From the NCBI GenBank assembly GCA_001600875.1, contig BCLD01000006.1, forward strand, positions 1 to 64,000: a stretch of DNA of 64,000 nucleotides, in the 5' to 3' direction. Shown piece after piece: positions 1-12,692 of the stretch (its first letter is position 1; each line of letters starts with the position of its first letter). This DNA comes from Solicoccozyma terricola. Its lineage: Eukaryota; Basidiomycota; Tremellomycetes; Filobasidiales; Piskurozymaceae. The notes below the pieces were generated by a model. It did not search any database, had not been told where the DNA came from, and saw only the letters and a program-made list of their open reading frames with translations. The position numbers and the translations under genes are program-made.

Positions 1-22
1 CCCCCCCCCCCCCCCCCCCCCC
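1..22. repeat. poly(C) tract at window edge
   Basis: The window opens with 22 C followed by GGG and six C, directly before the polypyrimidine/TTCTAG acceptor of a septin intron. It resembles the other long C/G runs in this window, so it is probably intronic sequence, and it may also be where an assembly or window was cut. Confidence 0.8.
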
Positions 23-38
23 GGGCCCCCATTTCTAG

Positions 39-606
39 TTGAAAACGAAGAGCATTGTGACTTTAAAAAACTCCGCTCTCTTCTCCTCCGAGTACACATG
101 CTCGATCTCATCACCACCACAGAAGAGACGCACTACGAAGCCTACCGTCATGCTCAAATGGAGACTCGTAAATTCGGAGAACCAAAAGTCAAGAAATTGG
201 ATAATCCGAAATTCAAAGACGAGGAAGAACTGTTGAGGAAATCGTTCACGGAGCAGGTGAAAAAGGAGGAAGCGAGGTTTAGACAATGGGAGCAGCATGT
301 ATGTGTGATTGAACAAGGAGGATTGGTAATGTGCAAAAAAGAAAGGCAAGACCACTGATGGTCGTGGGGATTTTCATCTTTATAGCTCATTGCCGAACGG
401 GACAGGCTCAACAAAGACTTGGAGTCCGCTCACTCTGTCATCAAGGGCCTCGAAGTAAGCTGCTCGTCTCCCCGCGCGCCCGGCGCCCCAATTCTTTCCC
501 TTGCCGACTAGACATGCTAACGACCTGCATCCAAAACTCTCCACAGGCGGAAGTCGAGCAAATCGCTCAGTACCACCGTGGACAAGGTACTTCAGGTCGT
601 CGCTAG
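39..606 (+). CDS. CDC12: Septin, C-terminal part (CDC12/AspC-like), 5' end outside window
   Basis: Last three exons of a septin, a GTP-binding filament protein of the bud-neck/septum ring. An intron acceptor (ttctag) ends at 38. Exon 39-298 encodes the end of the septin unique element (EEHCDFKKLRSLLLRVHMLD, then YEAYRHAQMETRKFGE) and the start of the coiled coil. Exon 386-454 encodes LIAERDRLNKDLESAHSVIK. Exon 547-606 encodes the end, AEVEQIAQYHRGQGTSGRR and the stop. Introns 299-385 and 455-546 use gtatgt and gtaagc donors, and all frames join without a stop. The GTPase domain lies outside the window. The match to the Cdc12/AspC class rests on the remembered C-terminal pattern and could be another coiled-coil septin; the septin family itself is firm. 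Confidence 0.88.
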
Positions 607-1002
607 ATTTCCACTTTGGCAGCCTGGTCTCTCCTCTCCTCTCATATTTCCTACCTTTTCCCTTCCTTTTTTTTTTTCCTCTTGACGAACCTATAACGCG
701 GATGAACCTCTTTTCTTCTGGCCTTGCGGGTCTTTTGATTCTTTTGACTCGTGAATTATCCTCTCCCATCTCTTATCATACGACCTTCCGTTTTACTCCT
801 TCTATATTCCCCGTGGGCTTGTAAAGTCTTCCTCTTATTGAATCGGTGATGACGATCTGACGATCTTGACCATCCATCCATCCACCCATCTACCGTGACG
901 TGTATTAATCCACGAGTTGGTTCCAGGTAACATCCATGTTCAATGTCCCAATCTACATCATACACACACCTTCTACTCACAGACAGACCCTCACCGCTCA
1001 CT
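607..1002. other. Intergenic: septin 3' side and MMS19 promoter
   Basis: Gene-free stretch between two + genes. It is rich in T and C tracts (for example at 655-690) with a short CATCCATCCATCCACCCATC repeat near 872-891. No other feature seen. Confidence 0.7.
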
Positions 1003-4000
1003 ATGGATGTCGAGAGGATTGTACGGACCCATATCACCGTAGATGACACCTCAACACCTCCTGCCGAGCTCGTTAGCGGTGAGTAATGACCCCGGTCACT
1101 CCATCCAACCTCAACTCAACATCCGTACAAAGAACTCATGTCGAGATTCATCCGATGACAGGTATTCAAGACGGTCAAGTGGGACTACTAGAGGTTGTCA
1201 AAGCATTGGGAGAGTATATAACTGCTACAGATGATGCTGTACGGTTGAGAGGTAAGCTGATCACAGCTGCCGCTCCGACCTTAATCTGGTATACTAGCTC
1301 ATCACCAGCGACAATTACAGGTGTATCACTATTGACCAATGTGATTCAAACGAGTCCTCCAAGTCGTATAAATCGGCAAGCTAGTAAAATCACCGCTGAC
1401 ACCTTTGATCAGATGCTCATTGACTGACCTACCCTCGTCGGTATTTCCTTTGCAGCTCAAGTCTTGACCGGATTTTTCTGCGACAAGCTGGAAGATGATC
1501 CAATCCTACCAAGCGCTCTAGAGGCATTAGCCGTGCTTGGAGCTCTTCCAACATTCGGAGAAGGTGATTGTTTGAAGGTATACAGAACGTCAGTATTGTT
1601 TGACCAAGTCTTGAATGTGTTTCACTGAAGCCTGAGGACTGATGTGGCGTTGGTCATAGATTGGTGGAGACCATCAAAATGAGGTCGTATGTCCAGTCGA
1701 CGAGGTATTTGGTATTCAAGCTGGTGGATGTGTTATTATCCAAGCATCGACCAGGTGAGGAATCTCTTTCTTGCATTCTGCTCGAGACATCGAATTCACC
1801 CCCACCCCTCCCCCTCCATTCATACCCTCAGCTTTCAAACAAATGGGAGACGATTTCGTGTCTTCATACATTAAACTCGCGGAAGGCGAAAAGGATCCTC
1901 GAAACTTATTACTCGCGTTCTCAATCAATCACGTTGTCTTGGTGGACTTTGATATCCACAAGCATTTGGAGGTGATTCTCACTGCGGCCTCAAGTGCGAG
2001 TCGTCTAATCGATCGCTAATATCAATCAAACTATCATAGGACCTCTACGATATCATCTTTTGCTACTTTCCTATCACTTTTAGACCACCTCCAGATGACC
2101 CTTACGGGATTACAACAGATGATCTGAAGCTCGGATTAAGGTGAGTCGATGAAGGTGGGGGTGAATCATCTGCCAATGATCGACGAGACTAAGTAAACAC
2201 AACGACGGGGGTTAGACGATGTATGGCTGCCACTCCGCGATTCGGTCCTCTGGCAATGCCCTTGTTTTTGGAAAAACTTCCTCCGAGTCTGGGTCCCACC
2301 AAGGTATGCCAAGTATCCGGTTTGCGGAAAGGTTTGGGAGATTATGCTGATTTGAGTCTTGTGTGTGTGTGTGTAGCGGGATGTCTTGCAATCGCTTACG
2401 GCATGTTTACCTGTGTATGGAAAAACCGTAATCCTTACATTTGTAGCTGACCTATGGGAAGCGTTAAAAACCGAAGTGAGTTTCTCCATACTTTAAATCG
2501 TCGAAAACACTACCCACCGATCTGACCTCATCATCATTCAGATATTTTACTCTCCAGATGCGCAAATCGAAGCGGACGCATCCGAGACGTTGCAAACTAT
2601 GCTCCACGTTCTCTATCCGACGATGGATGATAAGCCATCGGGTATCGCTGAAAGTGTGATCAAGGAGTGCGCGGAATTACTGAAAGAGCCAGAGAAGAGC
2701 AAAGCGAAGCCAGCGACGCGCACGTTGGTAGCTATGATCAAGGCGTCTCGTGAGTCTGGAAGATAGGTAACACTCATATTAATCCAGCTAAATCCTCCTT
2801 TATCGCTACAGCATCTGCTGGTGCTTTCGCACTCTCACAGATCCTACCCCAGATGTTCCGCCAGTTCCACACCGAATCAGAGATTCCTCACCGAGGACCT
2901 ATCTTGGCAGTCATTGCGGACATCCTGATGGGTCTTCGAGAGGTATACACCGAGTCTTCCGCACGCACGCAAGAGAGCGAGAAATCAATTGAGCGATTCA
3001 AGGATGAATTGTTATCAACAATCACTTCTGGAGTGGAGGATCCATCTCCGGCAATACAGAAGCCTGCGTTGGATGCGCTGATCCATCTCGTTCACATCCC
3101 GGATTTCGTCACCGAAATTGAAGTGTCCTACATGGTGCAGAAGATTAACGATATCGTTATTGGAGCGTTGACGGAAGATTTGAGGTGAACGACAGGCCCA
3201 CCCTCTTACAGTGATTGACCGCGGACACTCATTAAATCCTCTTTGCAGATCTGATGCCATTGCTGGACTAGGTGCCATTGCCGTTCTCTCACCCAACTCG
3301 GTTGCAAACGTTTCACTGCCAATACTCTTCGGCAAACTACCCGACACTGCTCCAGGATTGGATGCCGTTGAGGAACGGGCTCAATATCGTCAGATCCTTG
3401 TCTCATTGTCCACCCTATGCGTAGCGCCTGGCCTCTTTGAAACCCTGGTCATCCGGGTGTTGACCAAAATGGCCCATCTTTGCGATGCGAACGTTACAAC
3501 TATCGAGGCGATGCATGTGGATGGGGAAGACAAGGTGCACGTAGAGCGGGAATGCACCGTCGTTTATGCACATGCCTTACTCAGTGCTCTTCTGTCGACT
3601 CTCCGTGCGAAGATTAACGCCCAACACAAGGATGTGTCCAAATACTTCGACCAAATCGTCCCACGGATGTTTTCGATCTTTGTACCTGCCGCGCTCGAGG
3701 AATCACACCTCGCGCTGGACGTCCGTTTATTGACCGTAGCCGCCTCCATCGTAGAGGTTATGACCCAGACGCTATCGCAGGAGTGAGTACACCACCCTCT
3801 TCAATTCTGGAGATCTTGCGGTCTCACTGCCTGTTATTCCCCCGGATCACCCAGACGTCAAAGCCATTTCGCGAAGATCCTTCTGGCTGCCTACACCAAC
3901 GGACAGATGATGGATCTCCTGCATTTCCCCAACAAACCTGGCCGATTGCCGGAAATTAAACCGTTAAGTGTGAGTATGTGCCAGGACGACATGATGTCTC

Positions 4001-5431
4001 GGATGTTGACGAAGCCAATTCTGAATAGTCAGATGCGTCTGTCCGCGAGCAGAATCTGGTGATTCTGTTCAGTGCGGGCATTGTGTCACTGAGACCTGAG
4101 GTTGGTGGATATGGGTTTATCAAAATCACCACATGGGACTCATTCCTCGTATTGCTGTGGTTGCAGGTCGATCTCGCTCTCGAGGATCAGGATAAGTTTT
4201 TCATCGACTTGATAAACTGGGACCTAAATACCGCACGTACGAGTCGCCAGCGCTTAGCCACTTCCCATATTATCTCATCCATTATGAACAAGCGAGTAAT
4301 GAGTGCGTAGATATCGGATTAGGCACCAATCGCATTTCCACTAACCTCCACAATTTAATGGCAGGCCTGGGTGCGTTGCTCCGCTATGTCGAGAACAACC
4401 TGTGGCAAGATGTAGCTGGCGTCAAGGAGAAACGATCTCATGCTTTACGGTTATGGATTTGGGTGAGTGTTGTCTAGGTTGCAGAGTCGACCGCACAACT
4501 GACGAGATGGCCTTTCCTGGACAGATATCTCGCGGACTCATCGCTTGTGGCCATCCTTCCGGCCTGTCCATGGTCGCTCAGATTTTCGAGCTCTTCGAGA
4601 TTGGCGACGAGTTTGCGATGGAGGCTGCTTCCAGCTTAGCAATTCTTTCCGATCGGAGTGGTGATGAGGTGCTCTCCAAGGCCAATCACGCCGTTGTTAA
4701 GGTGTGTTCGTCACGACTGGTCAGATGTCCTGGTTATTTGTTGACACAGCATCGATAGGGACTCGCGCGGCAGAAAATGTTCAACACCATCCTGCCGATC
4801 ATTATGAATGGATGCAAGGGAAATGCCGGAGGTGAATGGAATTCATCTCACAGTACTGACCGAAATTAACAGATCGTCATATTACAGCAGAGCAGAGCAA
4901 ATCAAGAAAAGCCTATCTCACCGCCTTCGGCTCCATCATCCGCATCATACCGCGATCGACAATCGTCACCGAGTTGTCGACAGTGAGCGCTATCGTTTCC
5001 GTGCAAAGAGGCCCAAGGCTGACTCTGCACTTCTATTCCGTCATGAACAGCTACTGCCTTTGATGCTCCAAAGCCTGGAATTGCCTGATGCCAGGATGAG
5101 AACAAATCTCATCCAGTCCCTCACCGGCATCATGGAATCCGCGGACTCATCATCCGACGCCGCCATCCACGGGCATGCAAAGACACTTGCAACAACTTTG
5201 CTGCGGCTTGCCACCAGCACTCAAGACCCTTCCGTTGACCAGCGCTGTCGCAATGCTGCTCTCCGCTGTCTCGCAATCTTCCCGGATGTGGTACGCTACG
5301 ATGTCCTCCAATCTGTCAAATCTATGGTCATCCGTGAGTTGGCAAAGGCTCTCGATGACCCAAAACGGTCTGTACGACGGCAGGCGGTGGATACGCGAGC
5401 GCGGTGGTATCGCTACGGGACAGCCACGTAA
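1003..5431 (+). CDS. MMS19: MMS19 homologue, cytosolic iron-sulfur assembly (CIA) targeting HEAT-repeat protein
   Basis: MMS19 delivers Fe-S clusters in the CIA targeting complex to DNA repair and replication enzymes. The start MDVERIVRTHITVDD at 1003 is the first ATG, followed by a GTGAGT donor after the GELVSG-like end of exon 1. About a dozen short introns interrupt the gene. Recognisable blocks: the family-typical N-terminal FCYFPITFRPPPDDPYGI segment (about 2060-2105) followed by RRCMAATPRFGPLAMPLFLE; a mid-region SDAIAGLGAIAVLSPNSVAN (3250-3310); and C-terminal HEAT repeats ending RNAALRCLAIFPDVVRYDVL ... KRSVRRQAVDTRARWYRYG (5250-5415). One intron near 4986-5050 must be removed to keep the C-terminal frame. 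Convergent with the next gene, 114 bp away. Family assignment is firm; internal exon borders were placed by eye. Confidence 0.9.
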
Positions 5432-5545
5432 CCCATTGTCGTTAGTTGGCATGTAGTGACGACGGCGTGAATGCGCATGCATACAAATATTTGCTCGATA
5501 TACAACTCTCATCTGGAGCGTGTGCTGAGATCTTTCATGAATTCG

Positions 5546-8500
5546 TTACTTCTTTCCTGAGTCCGGCACTTCGTCCATCTCCAACCTCCCGGCAGCGAGG
5601 TCGTCCTCCCAGCCGTCGTCCGGTGTCTCCTCCGCCGAACTCCCATTGGTCATATCTTCCAAATCTGGTCCCGGATCGTACAGAAATCCAGTCTCTTCAT
5701 CCAAGCTGAGCTGATCCCCGTAAGAGTAGCTGCCAGGGTGTCCTTCCGAGGTCTGACTCTGCCTCCTGCTCATGCGGACCATGTCACGAGCCGCGTTCAT
5801 GACTTGATTGGTTGGTCCAATCCATCGGGTGTGGGGAGAGCCGTTTGGCAGTGCCGGAAGCACCGGTACAGCCCCCTTTGCGTCTAGATGAGATTGAATA
5901 GCTGTAGAAAGAGGGCCATCAAAAGCATCTTCGCTCTCGGTTGCTGACACCAGCACCTGGCGGCGATAGGTCATCTTGCTGGTTGGATCTTCAAGATTGG
6001 CAAAGTCGACCGCTTTGTCGGCATAAATGCTGCCCGGCAACAGCTTCGGAGCTGTCGAGGTCGTGTTGAGTTCGATTGCAGCCAAATTTCTGATTGGAGG
6101 ACCGAGAATCAGTGGATGTTGGACCGCCCACATTGCAGAGACTACGAACCTTTGGGGACTAGGCGATTCAGTCGGCCCCTCTTTCATAACCCGTACTCCT
6201 GGGCTTTCCCTCATCAGTAGCAGCAGAGGCGCTGTGGACACTGGCGGTAATTGCCACTTGGAAATGACGCCCTCGTCGATGTGAATGGCTGGTGCGCGAA
6301 GCATAGCCGAAACAGCCTTTTGCAACAGCTTGGGACGACCACCTCCCCCCCGGGTGGAAGGATCGGCATCCCGGGAGGTGGACGAATGGGAACCAGGATA
6401 TGGCTCAGCATCCAGCACGTCTCGTGGAGAGATGTATAGCCTGTATCCCTCCAGCATTGACAAGGCCGGGGCGTACATAAGAATGTCTTGCATGCCGTGA
6501 GGGATGTTGACGTTTCGGCCATTCGGCAATGTCACCTCCGCCTGACGCGATGCCCCTCGCCGGAAGATGAATGAAATCCCTTCCGAAGAGGAGAGGGTGG
6601 CTTGCTGAGCGCCTGCCATCGACTTCATGTGACCGTTTTCTAGGTCCCTCCAATCGCGTCTTTTCGGTGCTCGCAACCTGAAACTGGGTTGTAGAACCAC
6701 CGATAAAGGTTGGAGTTCCGGAATGTTGCGGGTGCGAGACATGCAATGATTGGATGCCTCAGGTTTGCCGCCTTCAGGGTGGATGGCGAAGAGATCTAGA
6801 AACTTGTATCAGCACATGGCAGGTTCCAAACAGCGTCGTTGAGACTCACGAATGGTCGTCGCCGTACCCAAAGCCACCCATCTACCAGCGGAGTCCCACT
6901 GGATGCGGGAAATCACGGCAGGAGTTGCTCCCCGTCGCAGTTCGTAACGTAGCCAGACGTCGCCTTTCTTCCCGGAGACGACATGATCGGCACGACGCGG
7001 CCTTGCTTGTCCGGAAGGTCGGATCTCCACCACTACGGCTGTTCGACCACCATGCAGACCTATGCACAAATGAGATCCAAGGGGAGAAAATGATAGCTTG
7101 GTTACTCGGCAGCTCCTTGCCTGCGTCACAGTACTCGCGAGAGAGTGAGAATCAACGGGAATGGCAAAGCTTGCCAGAGGTGATAGTTGCCGGGATTTGT
7201 CGCGGTTGTGAGGGGACGTCAAGGCTCCCAGGTCCATCACGTTGACCCACTTGCCCACGTCCTGCCTGTCAACGACGTTACTGTCATGTGAGCCGAGCCG
7301 GCTCGGCGATGTGCCTTCGGAGGGGCGATCCGAACGTTCTCCGGTTGGTGACGAAGATGTCAGGTGGTTATCTGAGGGTGCACTCTTGGAGAGCATACCA
7401 TTCACTGCGGACCTGCCGGACTTGCTCGCCGTATTGATGGCGACGGAACCTAGAATCTTGAGCCCGCCCCAGACCCCTTTAGCAACCTCCGTCGAAATCC
7501 CCGCCGTGGCGTTCAATAGCGCCGCCTGAACCGAAGGACCTTGGTAGGCTTGATCTGTAGGTGACGCTCTCGCAGGACGTGCGAGATCAGGCGCTCCGCT
7601 GGAGAACCTGCGTGCCCTCACTGTGCTTTTGGCAGCAGCGGCGTGGCGAGCATGAATCGACGCTCGAGTAAGAATGTCGCCGTAATGGTCTTCGTTGTTG
7701 TGAGAGTGCGGCGCGTCATTTCGAGTGCTGACGTGCGCTAACATCCGTCCTCTCAGCGCGACGACCGGAAGACCAGTAGATGGTTCCAGACCGACCGCAT
7801 CCACAATGGGATGTGCAATAGGCAGCCAGGTGATCGGGGAGAGCAGGTGAATGGCAGGACTGCTTCCACCTATAGACTGCAAACAGATCGAGAAGAGGGG
7901 GTAAATCGTCAGTGGTTCAAGGAATCGCAGTTGGGACTAGCTCACCACGACCAGCGCTCGAGATGAGAGCAAGATCTCGCCGTTGTTGCCATCGCCTACA
8001 TAGGATTTGCGCCGCATCTCACCGGTTGATGCGTCCACAATATTGAGGTAGACAGCACCGCTTCGCCAGTCGCCAGGTTTGGCAGCTCGTCCTCGGAGAA
8101 TCACCGATCTGTGGAGCAAAGTCAAGATCGAGGTCAGCCCACGAAGACGAGTGACTGATCCTTGGAAAAAAAGACCCACAAGATAGCGAGAGCGAATCCT
8201 CCACTTTGCATCCCATCACTAATCAGACAAGCGTCTAGGACGTGCTCAGGGCAATCTCCACCCAAACCAGGCATTTGCTTCCCTCCTTTTGACCTATACA
8301 GTCTTCCCACCTTTTCTTCGTCGATCTCCGGCAGTTGTGGCAATCTCAATATTTCGAGTGGGACAGCTGTTTCCGCAGGACTGTGCCCGAGCTCCATCGA
8401 CCTGGTCAACAAACTGCCCGGTGATACTGATGTGTCCATGCTTTGAGACCGAGCGGAGAGGTGCCTGTCTATGTAAGGGATTTCTCGAGAGAATTCACCT

Positions 8501-9145
8501 TCCGATGAGCAGGAATGCGTTACGTCCCATAGTTGGACCACGGCGGCAGGGGATGGGTTGACTTTGAGAAGGATGGTGCTGTATTGCATGGGGTTCATTT
8601 TTAGCAAATGAGATTCCGAAAGAAGAACCCCCGTGGATGGAAAACAAAACCCGTTACTCACCGAACACCACGTCCATCCATCAAATCGATTCGTTCCCAC
8701 CGACACTTTTCCAGACTCGTTTTCACGCCACCTTTCACGACACCCAGTGCCTCCACTTCCTCCTCCAACCCCTCACTTTGCTCAGTATCACCATCCGCCT
8801 TATCGAGTTGGTCGACCGCCGTAGCTGGTATAACGGGAGCGTTACCGTACGGTAGGTAGGAAGATAAACGACCGAGTTGAATGTTCTGAAGTGATTGAAG
8901 GGTTTGAATGGATGGGAGGTGCTTGTTGAGTGCGGTCATGAACGTTGGAGATGTTGGACTGCACAGGTAGATAACAGAAACGAAAGCGATACGTTCAGAA
9001 CTCGTCATTGTTCCCGCGGGAATCCGAACTGGGTCTGCAGACCCAAAAAGAGAGAAAAAAAAACAAGAAAAACTCACGATAGCGGCAGTGCTGGGAGAAG
9101 AGTTTTGGTTCAGAATCGAGTTTTAGCAACATGAATCTCTCTTCA

Positions 9146-9176
<31 letters not shown>

Positions 9177-9576
9177 GCCCCCCCCCCCCCCCCCCCCCCC
9201 CGGCGCGGAGTCTCTCGGGGAATCACTCACCAACACCCCAACTAGGTCTAACTTCTTCCTCTTCATCTCCACTTTCCACTGCTTCCATCCTACTTCTCCT
9301 CCCTCTCCCTCTCCCTCTTCCACTCCCACTCCCCCTCCCTCTCCCTATCCCTCTATCATTCTCCATCTTCCCTCCAATCCCACGATCCAATTCCCTTCCA
9401 TCTCCGCTCCCTACCTCTCCTCCTCCTCCTCCCTTTCCTACATCATGAACCCCATCTCTACCCGAAGCACAAGACACAGATGAACTCCTACTCGTCCCTC
9501 CACCTCCCGATGAAATATCCGGAACAGGCGATGTAATTGAGATGCGGTCGGGACTCTTTGAGGATGTACGAGACAT
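5546..9576 (-). CDS. BCAS3-domain WD40 (beta-propeller) protein
   Basis: Large PROPPIN-related beta-propeller protein. In animals BCAS3 forms a phagophore-binding complex with PHAF1; the fungal role is poorly known. Visible blocks from the N to the C end: AVVQLWDVTHS (about 8535), VLDACLISDGMQSGGFALAI (about 8190-8250), PIAHPIVDAVGLEPSTGLPV then ALRGRMLAHVSTR (about 7730-7830), KGVWGGLKILGS (about 7450), VTKLSFSPLGSHLCIGLHGG (about 7050-7110), GRWVALGT, FAIHPEGGKP (about 6765), and an acidic C end ...DDGWEDDLAAGR...PDSGKK with the stop at 5546. The order LSFSP, WVALGT, HPEGGKP is characteristic of BCAS3. The start is inferred: MSRTSSKSPDRIS at 9576 follows a pyrimidine-rich leader and heads a low-complexity G/R-rich exon ending at a GTGAGT donor (9230). 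Joining it to the exon starting near 8965 requires small exons (a 13-nt one at 9078-9090 fits). If that is wrong, the start is MTALNKHLPSIQ near 8943. Confidence 0.75.
9148..9201. repeat. Poly(C) tract, C29-G-C24
   Basis: 54-nt C run on the + strand with one G at 9177. It lies in the predicted first intron of the minus-strand BCAS3-like gene, about 30 nt downstream of its 5' splice site, so the sense strand reads poly(G). Confidence 0.95.
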
Positions 9577-10829
9577 ATTTCGGGAGAAGGAGGAGGGTGT
9601 TCCCGACCAAAGGGCTGGGAAAAAAAAAGGTGGTGTGACGTTCCCGTCGTCCGATTTATCCAGGTCCCTTGGGAGTTTAGGAAGGTTATATGATATAAAT
9701 CTGAGCGTATGAAAAACCTTTGTTTGATACGGTTGATTGATGATAAAAGTCTTGATTTGTATAATCGGCGTGATTAACCCTCCCTCCACGTTCAAGTCCC
9801 AAAAGAATTTCTCGATCCAAGGGGGTGGGTTGAATTTCGATCCTTTGATGAGTGGAAACAAGGTAACAAATATGACGAGGGCGGTCAGATGGTGATGGAT
9901 TGGAGAGTTCCTTTGCGATCTTATCGGAAACGGAGAAGGGGTTCGTGGGAGTTCGAACTGCTTGCTTGTTTGCTGGGCTTGTTTGCTTGCTCCTGGAGAT
10001 AACAACGACGATATCAATCAAGAAAAGAGAAGGTCCTATCCACGTAATGCGGTTGATGGAGTCCTCTTGGGGGTGGAGGTAAGGGAGAGGAAGGATGATG
10101 GTGAGATTCGTGAGATTGATTGAAATGAGGAGAGCTTGGGTGTGGGAATCCTCCGCTACCCGCTAGGTCTTGAAAGTACGAACGATTTGTCCTTTGAGAT
10201 GTAACAGATGATGGAATAATGACTTTGATGGAAAAAAAAATGCGATCGAGACCGGTGGAAAGGAGTTGTACGGAGATACCTGAGATTGCTTTACGAGTCG
10301 TGGGATGAAGTAGTAGTGCAAGTTGAATTCGGGCCGATCGCTAGACGCCTTCACTCTGGATGCTCCGAGGTGGTTGACGTGCCGTACCCCAACAGAGCCT
10401 TACCAGCAACCGTTTGAGACCACTGTTTCCCTGGTATACACCGACGAGATGAGGAGTTGTGAAGTGATGATAATCCGCTCTGCCCAACGATGACCCCTCC
10501 TCCCCCCCAACGCCACCTCGTCAACGCGTCCCAGGATGGGGCGGAGTAAGTGCGATAAACCCCGTCAGGCCGATATGAGCAAGGAGTCGAGCAGACGGAT
10601 GGAAGTTGTGGCTGTGAAGGTGGTAGGAGCGAAAGAGGAGAAGACTGGGGGAATGCCGAGTTGTTGGGCGATGGATGATGCTGGGGTTAGACTGAGATTG
10701 GTGTGACTTGCTTGATTGGGCCTTGTGCTGTGGAATGTCAACACCCGGGTTGCCCCACACAACTCGGTCACGTGCGGGAGCGATATGACTCGCCACCACT
10801 CCAGCTCGCCACCTCTCCACCAACTCACA

Positions 10830-10846
10830 CCCCCCCCCCCCCCCCC
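10830..10846. repeat. Poly(C) tract, 17 nt
   Basis: C17 run on the + strand in the gap downstream of TAZ1. Confidence 0.95.
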
Positions 10847-10888
10847 AACACACTCCAATGACTTCATCCCACAAATGCTACTACCAAC

Positions 10889-10935
10889 CTATGCTGTATG
10901 CTATATGCTGTATGCTGTATGCTACATCATGCTAT
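10889..10935. repeat. TATGCTG microsatellite-like repeat
   Basis: Imperfect repeats of TATGCTGTATGC/TATGCTATA lie just downstream of the TAZ1 stop codon (the gene is on the minus strand). Confidence 0.8.
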
Positions 10936-10944
10936 ATCCCCCAT

Positions 10945-12692
10945 CTACACTTCATCCATCCCAACTGCATTCCTCCACTCTCTCCCATCTTTCCCTTCCT
11001 TCTCCTCAACCCCTCGCCCTAATCGCTTCAACTCGTCAGATAACACATCGCAAATCTTAATCCTCAACTTCTCTTCTTCCCCACCTGCTAACCCACCCTC
11101 TCCTCTCTCCATTCTCTTCGGCTGCCTCATATCTGCATTCCGAACAACTTCCTCGGCGTTCGGTACATCCATTTCCTTGCGTTTCTCAGCAACCACATGG
11201 CCAACCCCTGACCCGGACCCATCCCCATCCCCATCCCCTCCCGCTTTCCATTCTCCACCAATCCCCACCAAACACCTCTCCCGCATCGACATCTCTTTCC
11301 ATCTTTCAACCAGAGGTTCTAATAGATGCGTTATCGGTTGTCCAATCGTTATACTAGCTGATTTTCCAGGTCGTGGGATGCTACGTAGGTATTTTCGGGT
11401 TTCAGGCATTATATCCTCGAAGCCTGGGGGAGGTCCGGGGGGGGGGGGGGGGGTTTCAAGATGCGTTTCATCAGGACCCTACGTAGACCGTATGATCGTG
11501 GGGAAAAGCTCCCCCCGGAAACACACACCTGATATCCATATTGGAATGACAATAGGCATAACATCTGAATCCATGATAATCCTCGACCTATTCACCCCCG
11601 AAAACAACCTTGCCATCATCAGTCGAAGTTTCCATCTCACAGGAAAAAGAAAAGGAAAAAGAAAAAGAAAAATCCACTCACACTCCCCACTTGAATCGAT
11701 ATAATCCACCTCTCGGATTATACATCGGTTGGTTCACTCTTCCCTCTGGAAAAATATGTATCTATGCCACCCAACGTCCAGATAAAACCACGTAGGATCC
11801 ATCGACCAATCCCCCATCCATTGTCAGAATCCCCCCCGAAAAAGGGTAAAGTACACCACGACCCCCCTCACCCATTCCCCATCTTGTAACTTCTTCACAG
11901 CTTCATCGATAGCAGGTTGAAATATTCCACCACCTCGAACTGTTTCAATGACTTGACCGAGGGTGAAGAATTTACTGAATAGTCTGGGGAGGAATAGAAT
12001 GTCGCCGGGGGTAAAATGCACAGGGGTCAACCGGATGGAACAGATGGTGGTTTAGAGGTACGACGTACGGGTTGGTGAACATGACGTCACTCGCTGATGA
12101 TAACAACACGAAGCTTATCATCAATACCAAACCATACGCATATCCACCCACAAAAAAAAAACCAACTCACCTCCTAATGTCCATCTAGTATTCCTAGATG
12201 TCGTTCGTATTCGTTCCGAAGTGAAAGGTAAATAAGTAGATAATGGCATCATTCCCCACATCTGATGTAGATATTATTTGATTTCGATTAAGATGAGCAC
12301 ACATGTCATTTTTAATGGGGTTGGTACCCACCCCCGAGAGCGTTGGAGTGGACTTACCATCGGGTCATCAACTACAGATGTATGATTACATACTGACCGC
12401 CAGTAGTCAAATCACCACATCAGCATGCGAACCCCCCCACCCCCCTCACTCTAGGCATCCACTCACTCGTCACGATCCCTCTCCGCTTTCTATTCCTTCC
12501 GCCACTTCCACCCACACCCACATCCAATTCTTTACCCTTCCCTTTCCACCCACTCCCTTGCTCCTCCTTCAACGAACGCAACAACACCTCCAATCCTTCC
12601 ACTTTGAATTCCTTGCATCCGAAACGAAGGAAAGCTTTGGATGCAAGTCCAAGTACTGAGAGTGTCAGTGCTGAAGATAAGGTTGGTGCCAT
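10945..12692 (-). CDS. TAZ1: Tafazzin, cardiolipin-remodelling phospholipid-lysophospholipid transacylase
   Basis: Mitochondrial membrane-associated acyltransferase that remodels cardiolipin. About ten short exons can be joined in frame. Exon 1 (12692-12467) starts MAPTLSSALTLSVLGLASKA and ends RRGIVT. The next gives ICNHTSVVDDP, the catalytic H-x4-D motif, on an exon near 12390-12357. Then come MWGMMPLSTYLPFTSER...TRWTLGA, SDVMFTNP, LFSKFFTLGQVIETVRGGGI, IHIFPEGRVNQPMYNPRGGL (acyltransferase FPEGR motif, about 11700-11770), SRIIMDSDVMPIVIPIWIS and GFEDIMPETRKYLRSIPRPG. The C-terminal exon to 10945 is long and Gly/Glu-rich. The last intron contains a 17-nt run that reads C on the sense strand. 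The order of motifs is diagnostic of tafazzin. It is divergent from the F-box gene. Confidence 0.93.
11437..11453. repeat. Poly(G) tract, 17 nt
   Basis: G17 on the + strand (C17 in the sense direction) within the last TAZ1 intron, close upstream of its acceptor. Confidence 0.95.

Larger units (their letters stand above)
9577..10944. other. Unresolved 1.4-kb region between TAZ1 and the BCAS3-like gene
   Basis: No family was recognised. On the minus strand several open stretches are bounded by good splice signals: an exon-like block ending FNLHYYFIPRLVKQSQ before a gtatct donor (about 10275-10350), a block ending near 10035, and a 264-codon ORF (10017-9223) containing a hydrophobic segment LTALVIFVTLFPLIKG, FNPPPWIEKFFWDLNVEGG and INQPYQTKVFHTLRFISYNL. 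They might form a small membrane protein gene, or a long 5' leader/promoter of the BCAS3-like gene. I could not find a convincing start or a consistent frame through all blocks. Confidence 0.3.

Noticed and set aside
10898..11704. 268-codon + strand ORF (Pro/Ser-rich)
   Set aside because: It lies antisense to TAZ1 exons and crosses its poly(G) intron; the minus strand has diagnostic tafazzin motifs, so this is a shadow.
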